Assembly: GCA_946902875.1 (NCBI GenBank)
Contig: OX336345.1
Span: 13,981,395-14,045,394, forward strand
Direction of reading: 5' to 3'
Source of the DNA: Nematopogon swammerdamellus
Lineage: Eukaryota > Arthropoda > Insecta > Lepidoptera > Adelidae
DNA: 64,000 nt
Positions 1 to 11,035 of this stretch are shown here, in pieces. Both the position numbers and the translations under genes were made by a program. Numbering within the stretch: position 1 is the stretch's first letter; each line of letters starts with the position of its first letter. The notes beneath the pieces were generated by a model that saw only the letters and a list, made by a program, of their open reading frames with translations, was not told where the DNA came from and did not search any database.

Positions 1-211
1 GGGTTTAACCCGCCCGGGTTGGTACCACCGCACTGAATGAAAGGTCGGTCGAAACGGCTATGTAAATAGTTTGTGTTTTCCGTCCAGTTCAGTGTAGCCG
101 GCACGACCGAAGGGAAGCACTGACGTGACACCAAGTTCACCCGGTGTTATGGGCTGACATCACGGATGTTGTAGGTGATGTAGCCAACCGTGTCAGTTTC
201 AATAAAAAAAA
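1..211 (+). mobile_element. SINE-family body, head cut off by window edge
   Basis: This is the shared body of the commonest repeat in the window. It runs from GGGTTTAACCCGCCCGGG through a core containing TTCAGTGTAGCCGGCACGAC to GTGTCAGTTTCAATA plus an A-run. Similar copies occur on both strands at more than ten other places. The body, oriented by its A-rich 3' end, has no long ORF. Whatever head this copy has lies before base 1. Confidence 0.85.
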
Positions 212-215
212 AAAG

Positions 216-1497
216 CCTTACATTAACAAAAGTGTAGGCTGAAATATTAAACAATATTATATTTATTGAGGCTCACATAAACCTCGCAAGCGTTAGGGGA
301 TTTCTACTTTTAAAATATAATATTGTATTCTCAACCATGCCCTAAAATATGTAGGCTGCAGTTACATAAAGCGTCACTTGCCGTCCGATGTGTCACAGCT
401 CACAGCCCACAGGCCGTGTTCCCTCCGCGAGTTCCGCCCGCTGCGAGCGAGCCTCACCGCTCACGTGACGACGAGTACCTATCGCCAATTTGTAATTCCA
501 ACTATTCTACATATTGCACGAGGCAGAATATGCTTCAAAACTGCCTATCTCGAATATGTATGTCCTCAATTCACTACGTTACCTTGCCACTGTGAAGTTA
601 TACATTTGTTCATCACAATAAGATGCGTGTGTCAAGAGTTTTTGGAACGAAGTTCCTTATCGCAAGTTACACTCCAGACAATAAGGGAATAATCGTATCT
701 CATACGATGACCTTAAAATTAACGTAATATTAACGTTTCTAGAACCCGCGGTTACATTTTAATATGCAACTGAAGAGATACGATAAAACTCAACGAGACC
801 AATCCAACAATTTATATTTACAATTAGTGTGAATTTTATTTTAATGAGGTGTTAATCTGCAGAGAAAAATATACGATTATAAGTGCAAATAAATTTACGT
901 AATTTCAGTCATCAGACCGCAAATTAAACAAAATGATGAAATTAATTACGCCAGATACATGCTCCACCAAATTGTGATTAACACAATGAAACATATAGAT
1001 TTAATTATGATATGTTACGTTAATCTTTGCAAGCAATAAGGTTTGCAAAACAAATGTATTTTTAAATATTTAGATGGAGGCGTGAAAATTGTTATAACAT
1101 TTTATCAGTCTGCCGTTATACACTCAGTCTGCGTGATGACTATTAATCATCGTATTGCAGCATGATTACAAGATGCTAGAATTCAAACTTTTCGAAAAGC
1201 TAAAAGTTTCAAGTTTAGGTTGTTCTCAGACTTTACTGATCCAAGGGTTTGTGGCTAGGATGCTCTAATAGTTAACTGTAGTAAAGTTTGTATGTTCAGA
1301 CGCAATAACGGAAGGTTACACCCTGGGATACACCCCTTACAAAAGATAATTCTAATAAAAATAAAATGTAGAATTCTCATAAACTTTTTTTAGCAAAAAG
1401 TAAAGTAATCGAACTGGTTCGTTCTCAATTTTTTTTAGACCAATGTTCAAAATTTTAACATACGAGTACTTTCTTTATTCGATATTCTTTATTCCAG
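216..1497 (+). other. AT-rich non-coding stretch, probable intron of the protease gene
   Basis: No convincing coding region is visible on either strand. The sequence runs up to a pyrimidine-rich acceptor (ATTCCAG at 1491-1497) in front of the protease exon, so it is most simply the 3' part of an intron whose upstream exon lies outside the window. Confidence 0.5.
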
Positions 1498-3396
1498 TCT
1501 CCTCACAGCCCAAATACGGATTCGCGTTGGAGAGTACGACTTCTCATCAGTCACAGAGCAATACCCCTTCGTCGAGCGGAGCGTCTCCAACAAAGCAGTT
1601 CATCCTAAATACAACTTCTACACATATGAGTACGACTTGGCGCTGGTCAAGCTCGAGTCTCCTCTGACCTTCGCTCCGCACATCGCCCCGATCTGTCTTC
1701 CAGCCTCGGATGATCTCCTGGTAGGAGAGAATGCGACAGTCACTGGATGGGGCAGGCTTTCTGAAGGAGGAACTCTGCCATCTGTGTTGCAAGAGGTTTG
1801 TTTGAAGTATTACAAGGTTATTATGTTTTCTGGAGCATATCGTGAATGCATTTGCGCCATTTTCACATTGATTAAGTCAGTAGCAAGGGAAAAGGACACA
1901 TGTATGATATAGTAAGGATATAGTAAGGACACAAGCTTTATTTGCGACTTTTTATTGTTCTATAACATACATACGCGATATAAATCGAACCTACCATGCC
2001 CGATACGGGAATGCACCTAGTGAGCATCGTAGGGAATACATCACACATAGATGTACTGTAAGCATTCTATGTACGATTTATTTTGAAAAATACTTTTATT
2101 TTCTTTCATTCTTTCTTTAACATTAAGAAAATATTGATTGTCGAGTTGACAAATCGTTTTACTTTAGCTTGCCGATCACATTAAACTATATCTACATGAA
2201 AAAATACATCATTTCATTACAAACGTGCCCATAAAGATATGACATCAGTTCTATCAAACCTCCAAAGCATACTTAAACTGTGAACTTCGCAGGTGCAAGT
2301 GCCAATTGTGTCGAACGAGAGGTGTAAGTCGATGTTCCTGCGAGCGGGACGTCACGAGTTCATCCCAGACATCTTCTTGTGCGCGGGTCACGAACGTGGC
2401 GGCCATGATTCCTGCCAGGGCGACTCCGGTGGACCACTACAGGTAATTGGTTCTTATTATAAGCTTGATTTGTGACAGTGGTTCCTAATTTGTATAGTTT
2501 ATTTGTTGGGTGAATTGAAAGAGGATCCATAGGGGTTAAGAGGGTCTTAACGTCTGTGACTGAGTGCAGAAGTTCTAGGTCTGCAACACTGGTCACGTCA
2601 ATATAATATTGAGAGAGATGTAACCTTTCTTTCTTTTCTTCTTTTTGACGTGATGACGTCACGTCTTCTAAATTGATGAACACCGGCTGCACACACGAAA
2701 AAGTGTCACGTTCCATCTGAGCCTGTGTGTGCAAGCGAGAACGCGTAATAAGCGATAGAGAGGCACAATCGGTATAGTCAAAGTTACCATGGAAACGTCT
2801 TAAGAAGTAAAACTGTCAAGATCAGACAACAGAAGTTTATTGATGGCCAGTCACAAGATGATTAATCTTTCTACTGAAAATAGAATTACTGATCTTTGCT
2901 CTATGTACTACGATTATTCCACTTCATCACGTAAAACTATCGTCCGTAAACCGCCTTTACAGACAACAATTTTTTTGTAATTATTGTTTTATTACTTCTC
3001 ATTGTAAGAATGGTCAGCGGTGTGTCCTTTCTTGCATCAGTTCAAGCTGCACTGCAACAAGTTCAAATTAATATACACTAAATTTAGTTTGGACGTTGTG
3101 TATTTCACGATAGTGTAGTTTAAGTTTGTATTTCCTTTCTGGCCTCTTTTATTAAACCTTAGATTGGAAAAGCGTGGATTCTTCGTCGACATCACAACAC
3201 AGTTATGCCATATTCCTAAAGTGTTCAACAAATCTTCTCAACCGACTTCTTTCTCTATCAGGTTCGTGGACGTGACCAACGCTACTTCCTCGCCGGTATC
3301 ATCAGCTGGGGCATCGGTTGTGCTGAGGCCAACCTACCCGGGGTCTGTACTCGCATCTCCAAATTCGTGCCTTGGATTCTGCAGACAGTCACCTGA
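1498..3396 (+). CDS. Trypsin-like serine protease (Stubble/filzig type), last three exons
   Basis: Three exons in one frame encode the C-terminal two thirds of an S1 (chymotrypsin-fold) protease domain: 1498-1795, 2293-2442 and 3262-3396 (stop TGA 3394-3396). Acceptors are ATTCCAG, TTCGCAG and CTATCAG; donors are GTTTGT and GTAATT. The first exon carries [10 protein letters not shown], with the catalytic Asp codon at 1634-1636, then [18 protein letters not shown]. The second carries [20 protein letters not shown] and [10 protein letters not shown], with the catalytic Ser codon at 2425-2427 and the Asp six residues before it that gives trypsin-like specificity. The third carries [17 protein letters not shown] and ends in WILQTVT. 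Exon joins are phase 0 after the first. The activation site and catalytic His must lie upstream of the window. The wording closely resembles insect Stubble/filzig membrane-anchored or apical-matrix proteases from memory; which of the two is not settled here. Confidence 0.93.
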
Positions 3397-4145
3397 ACAC
3401 TTCAGGAAAGGCGATCCTTACAGAGGAGAATTATTGAAAGATTCAGTGCATTCAGTTGGTCGTTCATCCTAATGAACAGTGGAGTACTTAGATGACGGTT
3501 CTAGAGGAAACTATAAGAATGATTATATCACCATATTTACCAGGAGTCGAAACATTAAATATTTTAAAATGACCTTCGTCCTAATGAAGTGGGATCTTAG
3601 GCAAGATGACTCTGTTCTCGCTAAAATTATTGAAATTTCCTCATGAGTATAAATTATGGAGGACTAACATAATATTATGTGACATAAAAATATCTTGCCA
3701 ATGTCATAGATACTTGAAGTGCGAACTACTCAATGAAATTAATGTACCTTTAGATTATGTAGTATTTCAGAAATTTGTCGATAGCAACATGGCAGCTGAT
3801 TTGGTACTATTTATATCGTTCCTCGTTAGCGATTCATTTGTCTTCTATGAAACTATAGGTAACTAAGTGAATTAATTTAAAGGATATGTACACGGATGTA
3901 TTTACAATCTTCGCGATTTTTTTTATAATATGTATCTGTGAAATTGCAACAAATTATTTAAAAGCTTTATGTTTGTTATCTTCTCTCGAATCGAGAGTTT
4001 TGCCCCGGCCACTACTTTCCTTTGTATTTTGATTATCTTTACTGTGTCTCCACGGAGAATAAAGCCCAGTAGACCGATGAAAGTAATTTTGTTCCAGAGA
4101 ATTACGACTGCGCTAGTTATTTCTTCTCTCTTTGGAAGTACCTAC
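3397..4145 (+). other. Probable 3' UTR and downstream flank of the protease
   Basis: No coding region is seen after the protease stop. An AATAAA hexamer lies at 4058-4063 and is a candidate polyadenylation signal. Short ORFs here are AT-rich and have no recognisable motif. Confidence 0.4.
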
Positions 4146-4340
4146 TAGCTGTCCCCGCGGCTCCGCTCGCGTTCACTATAGTACCTATAATGTTATAGCC
4201 TATTATAACCATTCGGAAATAGATCAGATTGCATTGATGATAACCACACCAAAATCGGTTGAGCCCACAGATCAGAAACTTAATAGATGGGCTATAAAGA
4301 GAGCTCTGTGTAGGAATGGGAACACGTCAAAATTCCTATC
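4146..4340 (+). repeat. Interspersed repeat with CCCGCGGCTCCGCTCGCG opening
   Basis: The opening TAGCTGTCCCCGCGG and the following text (CAGATTGCATTG, then AAATCGGTTGAGCC) recur in diverged form at 5217-5400. This opening is widespread in Lepidoptera. The element class is not determined; it has no ORF of note. Confidence 0.6.
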
Positions 4341-4495
4341 AATCAACTAATACCAATCGCACAGTGCTTAATTTGTGGGTAGACCCGGTCATGCTTTACC
4401 CACAAGCAATCATAAATTATACTCGTACATCTACGTACATACAGACGGCAGACGTTGCCTTTTATATTATGTAGGAATAACATACAAATATACAG

Positions 4496-4640
4496 ACATA
4501 CTTTACTAGGCACCCAGCAGCGGGGGCGCTAGAGGTGGGTTCGAGTTGTCGCTCTCACTCACTCAATGAATACAAACTGAGAGCAGAAATGATATTTCAA
4601 GATGGCGCCGGTGTTTGTTAGGTGCCTAGTAAAGTGTGTC
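4496..4640. mobile_element. Small TIR element (MITE)
   Basis: The left end ACATACTTTACTAGGCACC is matched in inverted orientation by GGTGCCTAGTAAAGTGTGT at the right end, giving TIRs of about 19 bp around a ~105-bp centre without coding capacity. The size and structure fit a miniature inverted-repeat transposable element. The target duplication was not resolved. Confidence 0.7.
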
Positions 4641-5216
4641 CGTGTGTACTCAAGAAGTTCCAAGTAATTTAATGAATAAACAAATGCAGTGACTTAGACC
4701 AAGCGAGCATGTATTTCATTATATACACATTGATGACACGCCTCAAATATATTGACAACAAGTTAATATTTTCTGATGTGCTTAGAAATTAAGTTCTAAA
4801 GAAGATCGCAGTACTGCATTTGTTGGAAAATTTATAAAATATTTCTTATGGAAAGTACTTACATAATCTAAAATACTTTACTGTAATTAGAAGTGAGATG
4901 TATATTTCTGTATTCCTATTGATCTAAAATTAATAATTTTATTGGAAATTACTATGAAACAAAGAATGGCGTGCTTCGATAGTATTTCGACCAACTTTGT
5001 AATTGTAGGTAGAATAAATATAAAATATTTAATAACCCATCTTGCCTATAAAATGTGTGTAAATAGAGAATTGCTGCAGTATTAGTAAATAAATAAATAA
5101 ATAAAATAACAAACGCCCAAATAAGTATGTGTAAATGTACATAGTTTACTCTCGCTTTATACATAGGTACTTATAGGCGTTTTAGAATACAGAAAATGTA
5201 TTCGAAATAGAAATAA
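4641..5216. other. No gene seen
   Basis: AT-rich sequence with a short (AAAT)n run near 5090-5105. Nothing is supported as a gene or recognisable element. Confidence 0.5.
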
Positions 5217-5400
5217 TTAGCTGTGCGCGCGGCTCCGCCCGCGTGCACTATTGTATGATGTTTGTTATATAGCTTATAATCATTTAGAGATGTGTCAGAT
5301 TGCATTGGCAAAAAACCGCATCTAAATCGATGGAGCCGTTCTCGAGTTATAAGCGAATATACGTTCAGATGTCCGCCAAGTAGTATTTTATATCTAGGCA
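5217..5400 (+). repeat. Second copy of the CGCGGCTCCGC-opening repeat
   Basis: It opens TAGCTGTGCGCGCGGCTCCG and contains CAGATTGCATTGGC, in the same order as the copy at 4146-4340, with substitutions throughout. It is probably an old dispersed element. Confidence 0.6.
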
Positions 5401-5835
5401 CTAGAGATGTCTCTGAAAATACTTGTACTAATATTTTGTACCAAGTTTGTGTAATAATAATTGTGCATTTGTATAGAAATTATAAGTAAGGATAGTTTAC
5501 TGATTTTGTAATTATTCCTGACATATGCAGGCACGTGAGACGTAATGAATTGAATTTAAGCTTTATTATGTAGGTAATTACCTATTAATTTAATTTAATC
5601 AACCACATTAGGTAAGTAATTAATTACTATAGGTTTAATTTAAGGCTCAACTTTTTTACCTTTAGGTAACTATCCAAGGGTTTTTGTGAAAAGAAAGTTG
5701 TTATATCTTTTTTTCTAAAATACTGTTTAATTATTTTTATCAAATTGAATATTTTATTGTATGTTGATCTGATGTTTAGTGCACATTTGTTTTTAAATAA
5801 AAAGCTTAAAAAATTTACCCGTTAATTTTCTTAGT

Positions 5836-6110
5836 TGAAATGAAATGAAATGAAATGAAATGAAATATGTTTATTTATCTTATTTTACACGATTATACAA
5901 TTGAAAGAATAACTTAACTAGCTTAAAAAAAACAATAAGATAAATGGGTGTCTGTCTCAGCTTATTGCTGCGACAGCGGGCGAGCCTTCTGCCGCAGCAC
6001 TGATTTTCAGACAGACCCCTCTTTTATATTATTAAAAAGAACATAACAAACACAATTGCGATAGGGATACAAATAAATACAGTACAATATACTCACATAC
6101 ATATAAAAAC
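5836..6110 (-). repeat. Probable SINE/LINE 3' end with (GAAAT)n tail
   Basis: Five GAAAT units (about 5838-5866) are followed by a segment with TGTTTATTTATC and then a GC-richer block (CGACAGCGGGCGAGCCTTC). On the minus strand this reads as a retroelement 3' end closing in an (ATTTC)n microsatellite. A comparable (GAAAT) tail starts the repeat at 23530. No ORF is preserved and the family is not named. Confidence 0.45.
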
Positions 6111-6780
6111 AGTTTACATAGAATAACGCACACATCTGAAACATTTATCATAAATTTATATTGATAAATATATATATATATGTATATACACACAAATAGG
6201 ACTAACTAATGGGAATTAATAATTAATAGGACTAAACTAATAAAAAATAAAAATTTTTTTTGAAGAAAGTGGTGTTAGTATTATTTATTTATTTATTATT
6301 TGCTAGGGTTTTTTGTTTATCCAGCAACCACTTCTTGCAGGATATTTTAAATGTAATAGTTCATTCTATTATTTAAATTACTCCACCTACTCTAGTGTAA
6401 CACAATACACATTTTGTATACCTATATTATTTTCGATACAGAAATATATTTCATGAAAGTACAATAATAATTCATGAATACAACTTTCTCCAGTCAACCA
6501 CTCTGAGGTGTTGTTATGTAATATGCAATGCTGAAGCATTGTTAGTCTACAAATTTCCCAACGGTGCTTTCTTTCACCGATATGACAGACATACGTTACA
6601 TACATACGCCTGTCTAAAAATGAGCTAAGCCAGAGGTCACAACCTTTTTTATAAAAGACGACTCCCTCAACGTGTTATATATTGTTTGCGCCTCCCGAGT
6701 TACGGTCAATAATTCCTGAGAACATGTTTTAACTATACAGTATAATAAGCAAAAAAAAAATAAAAAATAAGCAGTCATAA
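6111..6780. other. No gene seen; low-complexity AT
   Basis: Contains a (TA)n stretch near 6168-6190 and (ATTT)n near 6283-6300. The remaining sequence shows no supported gene. Confidence 0.5.
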
Positions 6781-6835
6781 ATTGTATAAGTTTTTCGGTT
6801 AACCGCATACCGCATAACCGAAAAACTTATACAAT
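6781..6835. repeat. Perfect 21-bp inverted repeat, 13-nt loop
   Basis: Bases 6781-6801 (ATTGTATAAGTTTTTCGGTT plus A) are exactly complementary to 6815-6835, leaving a 13-nt loop that contains ACCGCATACCGC. It could be a tiny fold-back element or a hairpin RNA; nothing else decides between these. Confidence 0.8.
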
Positions 6836-7535
6836 GTATAATATAGCGGTAAAAGCCTAAACGAACATAGTCATACATTGATTGAATGAAATACGAGAAA
6901 TTTCCGAATTCATGGGATGAACTATTGCAAACGAAGGACAGATAGTAGTGCGTCATACTGTCAGCGGATTTATATGCAAGTCAATGTGACCTAAATGTGA
7001 ATTCTTACCGCGACCGTGGCGTGGTGACATGGCCAGGTGAGATGGCGCGAAGCCCGAGCTGAATCTATTTATGATCACCATTATAATGGGGCACCGCGAC
7101 GCACACGTTGGGAACGCCTGGGCTAGGCAAAGACAAAAAATTCCACATGCCACCGTCCTCTTCCTAGATTCTAGATTCCGCCTTACCTCTGATGACGCCT
7201 CTTCCGCACTCATAATGTTTTTCATAGGCCTGCTCGTCGGTTTTAAGTACTACGCAATTGTGACGTTTTAATGTCACTCGAGTGATGAACCGCGCGAAGC
7301 AGTATTATCCTCTGATTCCGCTAATGTTCAGGTTATCTTATAGTATTATAATTTATAATGTTAGGAAAAGTATAATATTTCCTTTTATATCCGTGAGATA
7401 ATCCTATTAGACATTGTGAAACCCACTGAATTTGGAATAGGCCTATTCCCAATTCACTGGTGGAACTATAGACAATCAGAGGGTAATCCTGCTACCCGCA
7501 ATTGGGTCATGGTGTCATTTACATGACGGTACATA
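6836..7535. other. No gene seen
   Basis: Short overlapping ORFs on both strands near 6950-7270 have no motif and no visible splice context, so they are not called. A gene fragment here cannot be excluded. Confidence 0.4.
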
Positions 7536-7538
7536 TTA

Positions 7539-8195
7539 AGGGGCCCATACATGGGGCGATATCTCGTTTCGATCGATCGTCAAGAAAATCGTACGATCCA
7601 TCTTTCGATTTCATCCGCTCACACACGAACGATGTGATCGAACGATTCTCAGTGTCTGTGCGGACACAAAGCGTATAGCACGTACGCGGGGCGTGCGATG
7701 GAGTCGCGCATTGGCGCTTATTTGCTATAAAAAAATACTTGCAACAACAAAGAAAGGAAAACTAGGAGAGAATGGACTAAGACAAGAACATTTGGTTGAC
7801 TAAGAGATGGCTTCTGAAAAACATCAATATTCTCACATCAATCTTCTCGAGAAATTACGTTTTCATCCTAAAGATTGGCATACCTACCTTAGGATGTCAG
7901 AGGAAACATATTCAGAGCTCTTGAAAAATATATCTTCCAGAATAATAAATAAAAAACATACCAATATGAAATAAGCTATGACTCCTCACGAACGTCGTAT
8001 CCGATCACGCCACACACGTGCGATAGATCGAACGATGTTAGATCGCATACGATATTTTCGGGGTAGCATGTTGCGATCTCCGGTCGATCGTTCGACTACA
8101 AAATTGGACGCGATATTGCCACACACGTACAATCCATCGTTCGATTTTAACAACGAACGACGGATCGTTACGATAATCCCCATGTATGGGCACCT
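7539..8195 (+). mobile_element. PIF/Harbinger-type element with transposase remnant
   Basis: The ends are inverted: AGGGGCCCATACATGGGG on the left, and AGGTGCCCATACATGGGG read inward from the right. Both sides are flanked by TTA (7536-7538 and 8196-8198), the target duplication expected of PIF/Harbinger transposons. The centre (from ATG 7807) encodes LLEKLRFHPKDWHTYLRMSE, then an in-frame stop, then MTPHERR, a pattern recalled from the N-terminal part of Harbinger transposases. The DDE catalytic core is absent, so this is an internally deleted copy. GATCG-rich blocks behind each end look like extended subterminal repeats. Confidence 0.88.
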
Positions 8196-8636
8196 TTATG
8201 TAAAGAAATATTTTCAAAATTTGAAATCTCATTGAAGCACACTGTGTTTCGATTACCAGACATTAGTGCAGGCCGAATCAACACTATGCCAATGGTCTCT
8301 GTGAATTCTCCATTTTGTGAAAGAACGTTTGAACGTAGCTGCGTGGGAAGGTGTAGTTGGTTTGTCTCAGTAAGATGTCGTCTGGGTGCTATAAACAGCA
8401 TCCCGTGCGCCTCTCCAGAGACTGTCACTGAAAGGGATATCTGTGTCAAGGTAACATTTTACAGATAACGTTTACCTACTTTTTTATATTTAAACTGAAT
8501 ATAAAATGAGAGTGACAACTTATTAGAAAACTTTCGTACTTATATTTATGTTTTCAAAAATATATATTATAATGAGCTTAAAGAATAAAAAATATATTAA
8601 AAAACCAATTACGATAAAAAACTAATCAAATATCAA
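8196..8636. other. No gene seen
   Basis: ORFs of 78-93 codons overlap here in opposite strands without domains, repeats or splice support. They are left uncalled. Confidence 0.4.
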
Positions 8637-9125
8637 TAAAAAGTTAAATTACAAATTTAAAAAATCTCCGTCCCTTAAAAGTAAAAAATAATTTCCGTTT
8701 ACTTCCTTAAAGGAGTCGGAGGACTGCTAAGTAAATACCCGCGCAGCTCTGAGTTTTTAATTTTTATATTCTATTTTCTTGCGGTCCCCCGACTCCTTTA
8801 AGTAAGTAAGCGGAAATTATTTTTGACTTTTTGAGGGTCGGGGTTTTTAAATTTGTAATTTAACTTTTATTTCAAGCTGTTTTAAAAAAAATGCAAATCG
8901 GTCTACTTTGTAAGATAATAAATTTTTTGATTACCTAATTACTTGATTACAAACATATGTACCATCCCGATTAAACCAGCTTTCTAATAAAAAAAACGCA
9001 TTCAAATCGGACCATCCGTTTGGGAGCTACGATGCCACTGCCAGACACACCCTTAAACACATACACACATACACACACACGTTAATCTTTTAACACCCCT
9101 CTTTTTTCGTCGGGGGTTAAAAATA
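8637..9125 (+). mobile_element. Fold-back element, copy 1
   Basis: Bases ~8640-8722 pair with ~8788-8868 as an imperfect inverted repeat; both arms hold TTAAAGGAGTCGG and a conserved AAATTACAAATTTAAA tip. The right part (8880-9125) carries a (CA)n stretch and ends in CCCCTCTTTTTTCGTCGGGG. A second copy with the same modules in reverse order lies at 22455-22838, so this is a dispersed family without a protein product. Confidence 0.8.
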
Positions 9126-9238
9126 AGAAGGAAATGTTATCGAAAATTCTGTAGACGGCCTTCTAGACGCCCGATTTATTTTTACGTTCCCGTATCCGTA
9201 CCGATATAAAAAATTAAAATAAAAAAAAACTCTGAGTG

Positions 9239-9310
9239 CGATAAAAAAGTCGGCCAAGTGCGAGTCGGATTCGCGCATCAAGGTTTCCGTAGCACCACGT
9301 CATTGGCCGG
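9239..9310 (+). repeat. Head fragment of the CAAGTGCGAGTC repeat family
   Basis: Contains GTCGGCCAAGTGCGAGTCGG and then GGTTTCCGTAGC. The same head opens fuller copies at 25461 (+) and, in reverse, ends the copy at 57063. Confidence 0.65.
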
Positions 9311-9387
9311 TTTTTAATATTTGTTATTTTACTTGAGAGTTTTCACTATAATCACACTAAAGATGACGGTTGTACTCGTATGTATCA

Positions 9388-9498
9388 CATGAAATGAAGG
9401 GAAGCAGTGACATGGCACCTAGTTCACCCGGTGTTATGGGCTTACATCACGGATGTTGTAGGTGATGTGCCAACCGTGTCAATTTCCATAAAAAAAAA
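9388..9498 (+). mobile_element. SINE-family body, 5'-truncated
   Basis: Starts inside the body at GAAATGAAGGGAAGC and ends GTGTCAATTTCCATA plus an A-run. It is a 3' fragment, as expected from incomplete reverse transcription. Confidence 0.8.
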
Positions 9499-9631
9499 TC
9501 ACCTATCTTCTCTATTGCATGGTCCGAGCATTTGCTTAGACCCCTCCGACACAGCCACCCACACCGGACGAAATTCTCGGGTTTCTATCATTCATTCATT
9601 ACAGTCTATCACTGCTATTGATGCAGAGATC

Positions 9632-9955
9632 GTACCGTGTGGGGGGGCCGGTACTTTAAAATAATAGCCCCACTGCATCTCTCCCCGTGTATGTCGTAAA
9701 AGGCGACTAAGGGATATGACTCCCTTCTTATATTACTAGGTGGTAGGGTTTAACCCGCCCGGGTTGGTGAATGAACCACCGCACTGAATGAAAGGTCGGT
9801 CGAAGCGGCTATGTAAATAGTTTGTGTTTTCCGTCCAGTTCAGTGTAGCCGGCACGACCGAAGGGAAGCACTGACGTGGCACCAAGTTCACCCGGTGTTA
9901 TGGGCTGACATCACGGACGTTGTAGGTGATGTAGACAACCGTGTCAGTTTCAATC
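9632..9955 (+). mobile_element. SINE family, type A head (GTACCGTGTGGGG), full length
   Basis: Begins GTACCGTGTGGGGGGGCCGG, passes through GCCCCACTGCATCTCTCCCC and GTCGTAAAAGGCGACTAAGG, then joins the shared body at GGTGGTAGGGTTTAACCC. It ends at GTGTCAGTTTCAATC without the usual long A-run, and abuts the repeat that starts near 9956. Confidence 0.85.
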
Positions 9956-10400
9956 AATACTAATAATAAATCTGTAAGGCATGGTCATGGAGTAAGTTAC
10001 TTTGTTTTAGGAAATATTGAGTTTGTAGCCTCTATGTATGATACTAAAGCTAAATTGACGATTTTTAGAAATCTTTTCTGTATGTATGTATGTATGTATG
10101 TTCCTCCATAACTCTTAAAGCCATCATCCGAATTTGATGAAACTTAGTACAAGCCCATTTTACTATACGGGACACAGGATAGGCTTACTAAAATTCACTT
10201 CCGGCTACGCTAAGATGTGGCTCCCATACAAATACAATTGTTCCAAGCGCCGAAATAAAGGGCGGCGCGGCGCGGCGGGGGTTAGTAGCGCGTCTCGCGG
10301 AGACTGGCAGCGCGGTGGCGGAGGCGCGGGACGCGGCGCGGGGTGCGGTCTGGCGAAGCGCGGTGTGTGTATGCATTGTCTCGGCAGAGTTTCTTATATT
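9956..10400 (+). repeat. Dispersed repeat with (TATG)n and GC-rich core
   Basis: It contains TTGACGATTTTTAGAAATC, a (TATG)n run at about 10080-10101, and a GC-rich block at 10260-10370. The same modules occur in reverse complement at 39640-40076. The 114-codon ORF across the GC block follows base composition only and is not called a gene. Confidence 0.7.
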
Positions 10401-10599
10401 TTAATTCGATTCATAAAATTATGTAGGTTAACTTCGTTAGGTATCTATTTGATTAATTTTAGGTGCAAACCTATGTAAAAGTGTTGTTGCGAGTCGATGT
10501 TAGCGGATATTTACTTAACTGAAGTTCCTATTTGATTTAAGTTAATTGATCGTATGTTTATTATATTGTACGTAGTGTAGTATGCGCGGAATATTAGCG

Positions 10600-10900
10600 A
10601 AAAGGTTGTTATTTTTACCCGATTACGGCGAAGTGAAAAGGAGAGTTATGTTTTTGACCGGTATGTATGTATGTTCATCTGTTCCCTCATAATAACTTCG
10701 AAACTACTTATCATAATTTGACAAATGAGGTATCGTTTGATGCGTCTTGACCGTCCGCTGGTCGTCAAGACGCAGCCAACGTCTATAGGCTATAGGATAT
10801 GGCGCCCTCTAGAGGACATAAGTAATGATCTAAAAAAAAATTTTTTTTAATGATGCCGTGTTGGGTATCAAATGAAAGGGCTTAATTAGCACATTTCAAA
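10600..10900 (+). repeat. Dispersed repeat, ACCCGATTACGGCGAAG module, with hairpin
   Basis: The module TTTTTACCCGATTACGGCGA recurs at 16835 as TTTTACCCGACTACGGCGAA, followed in both places by a TATGTATGTA stretch. An 11-bp perfect hairpin (TGCGTCTTGAC, 10741-10751 with 10764-10774) lies in the middle. Confidence 0.55.
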
Positions 10901-11035
10901 AATTTATATATTTTTAGCTTTTGCTTTCGGATTTGCTTGCATGCGTCCGATAATTGGGAATAATTTCTAAAATCAGGCCTCACTCCAAACCTACCCAAAA
11001 TAAATCCTACTAATATTATAAACGCGAAAGTTTGT

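Noticed and set aside
10134..10478. 114-codon ORF through a GC-rich block
   Set aside because: The block belongs to a dispersed repeat with a reverse copy at 39640, and the peptide is Gly/Arg/Ala-rich from composition.
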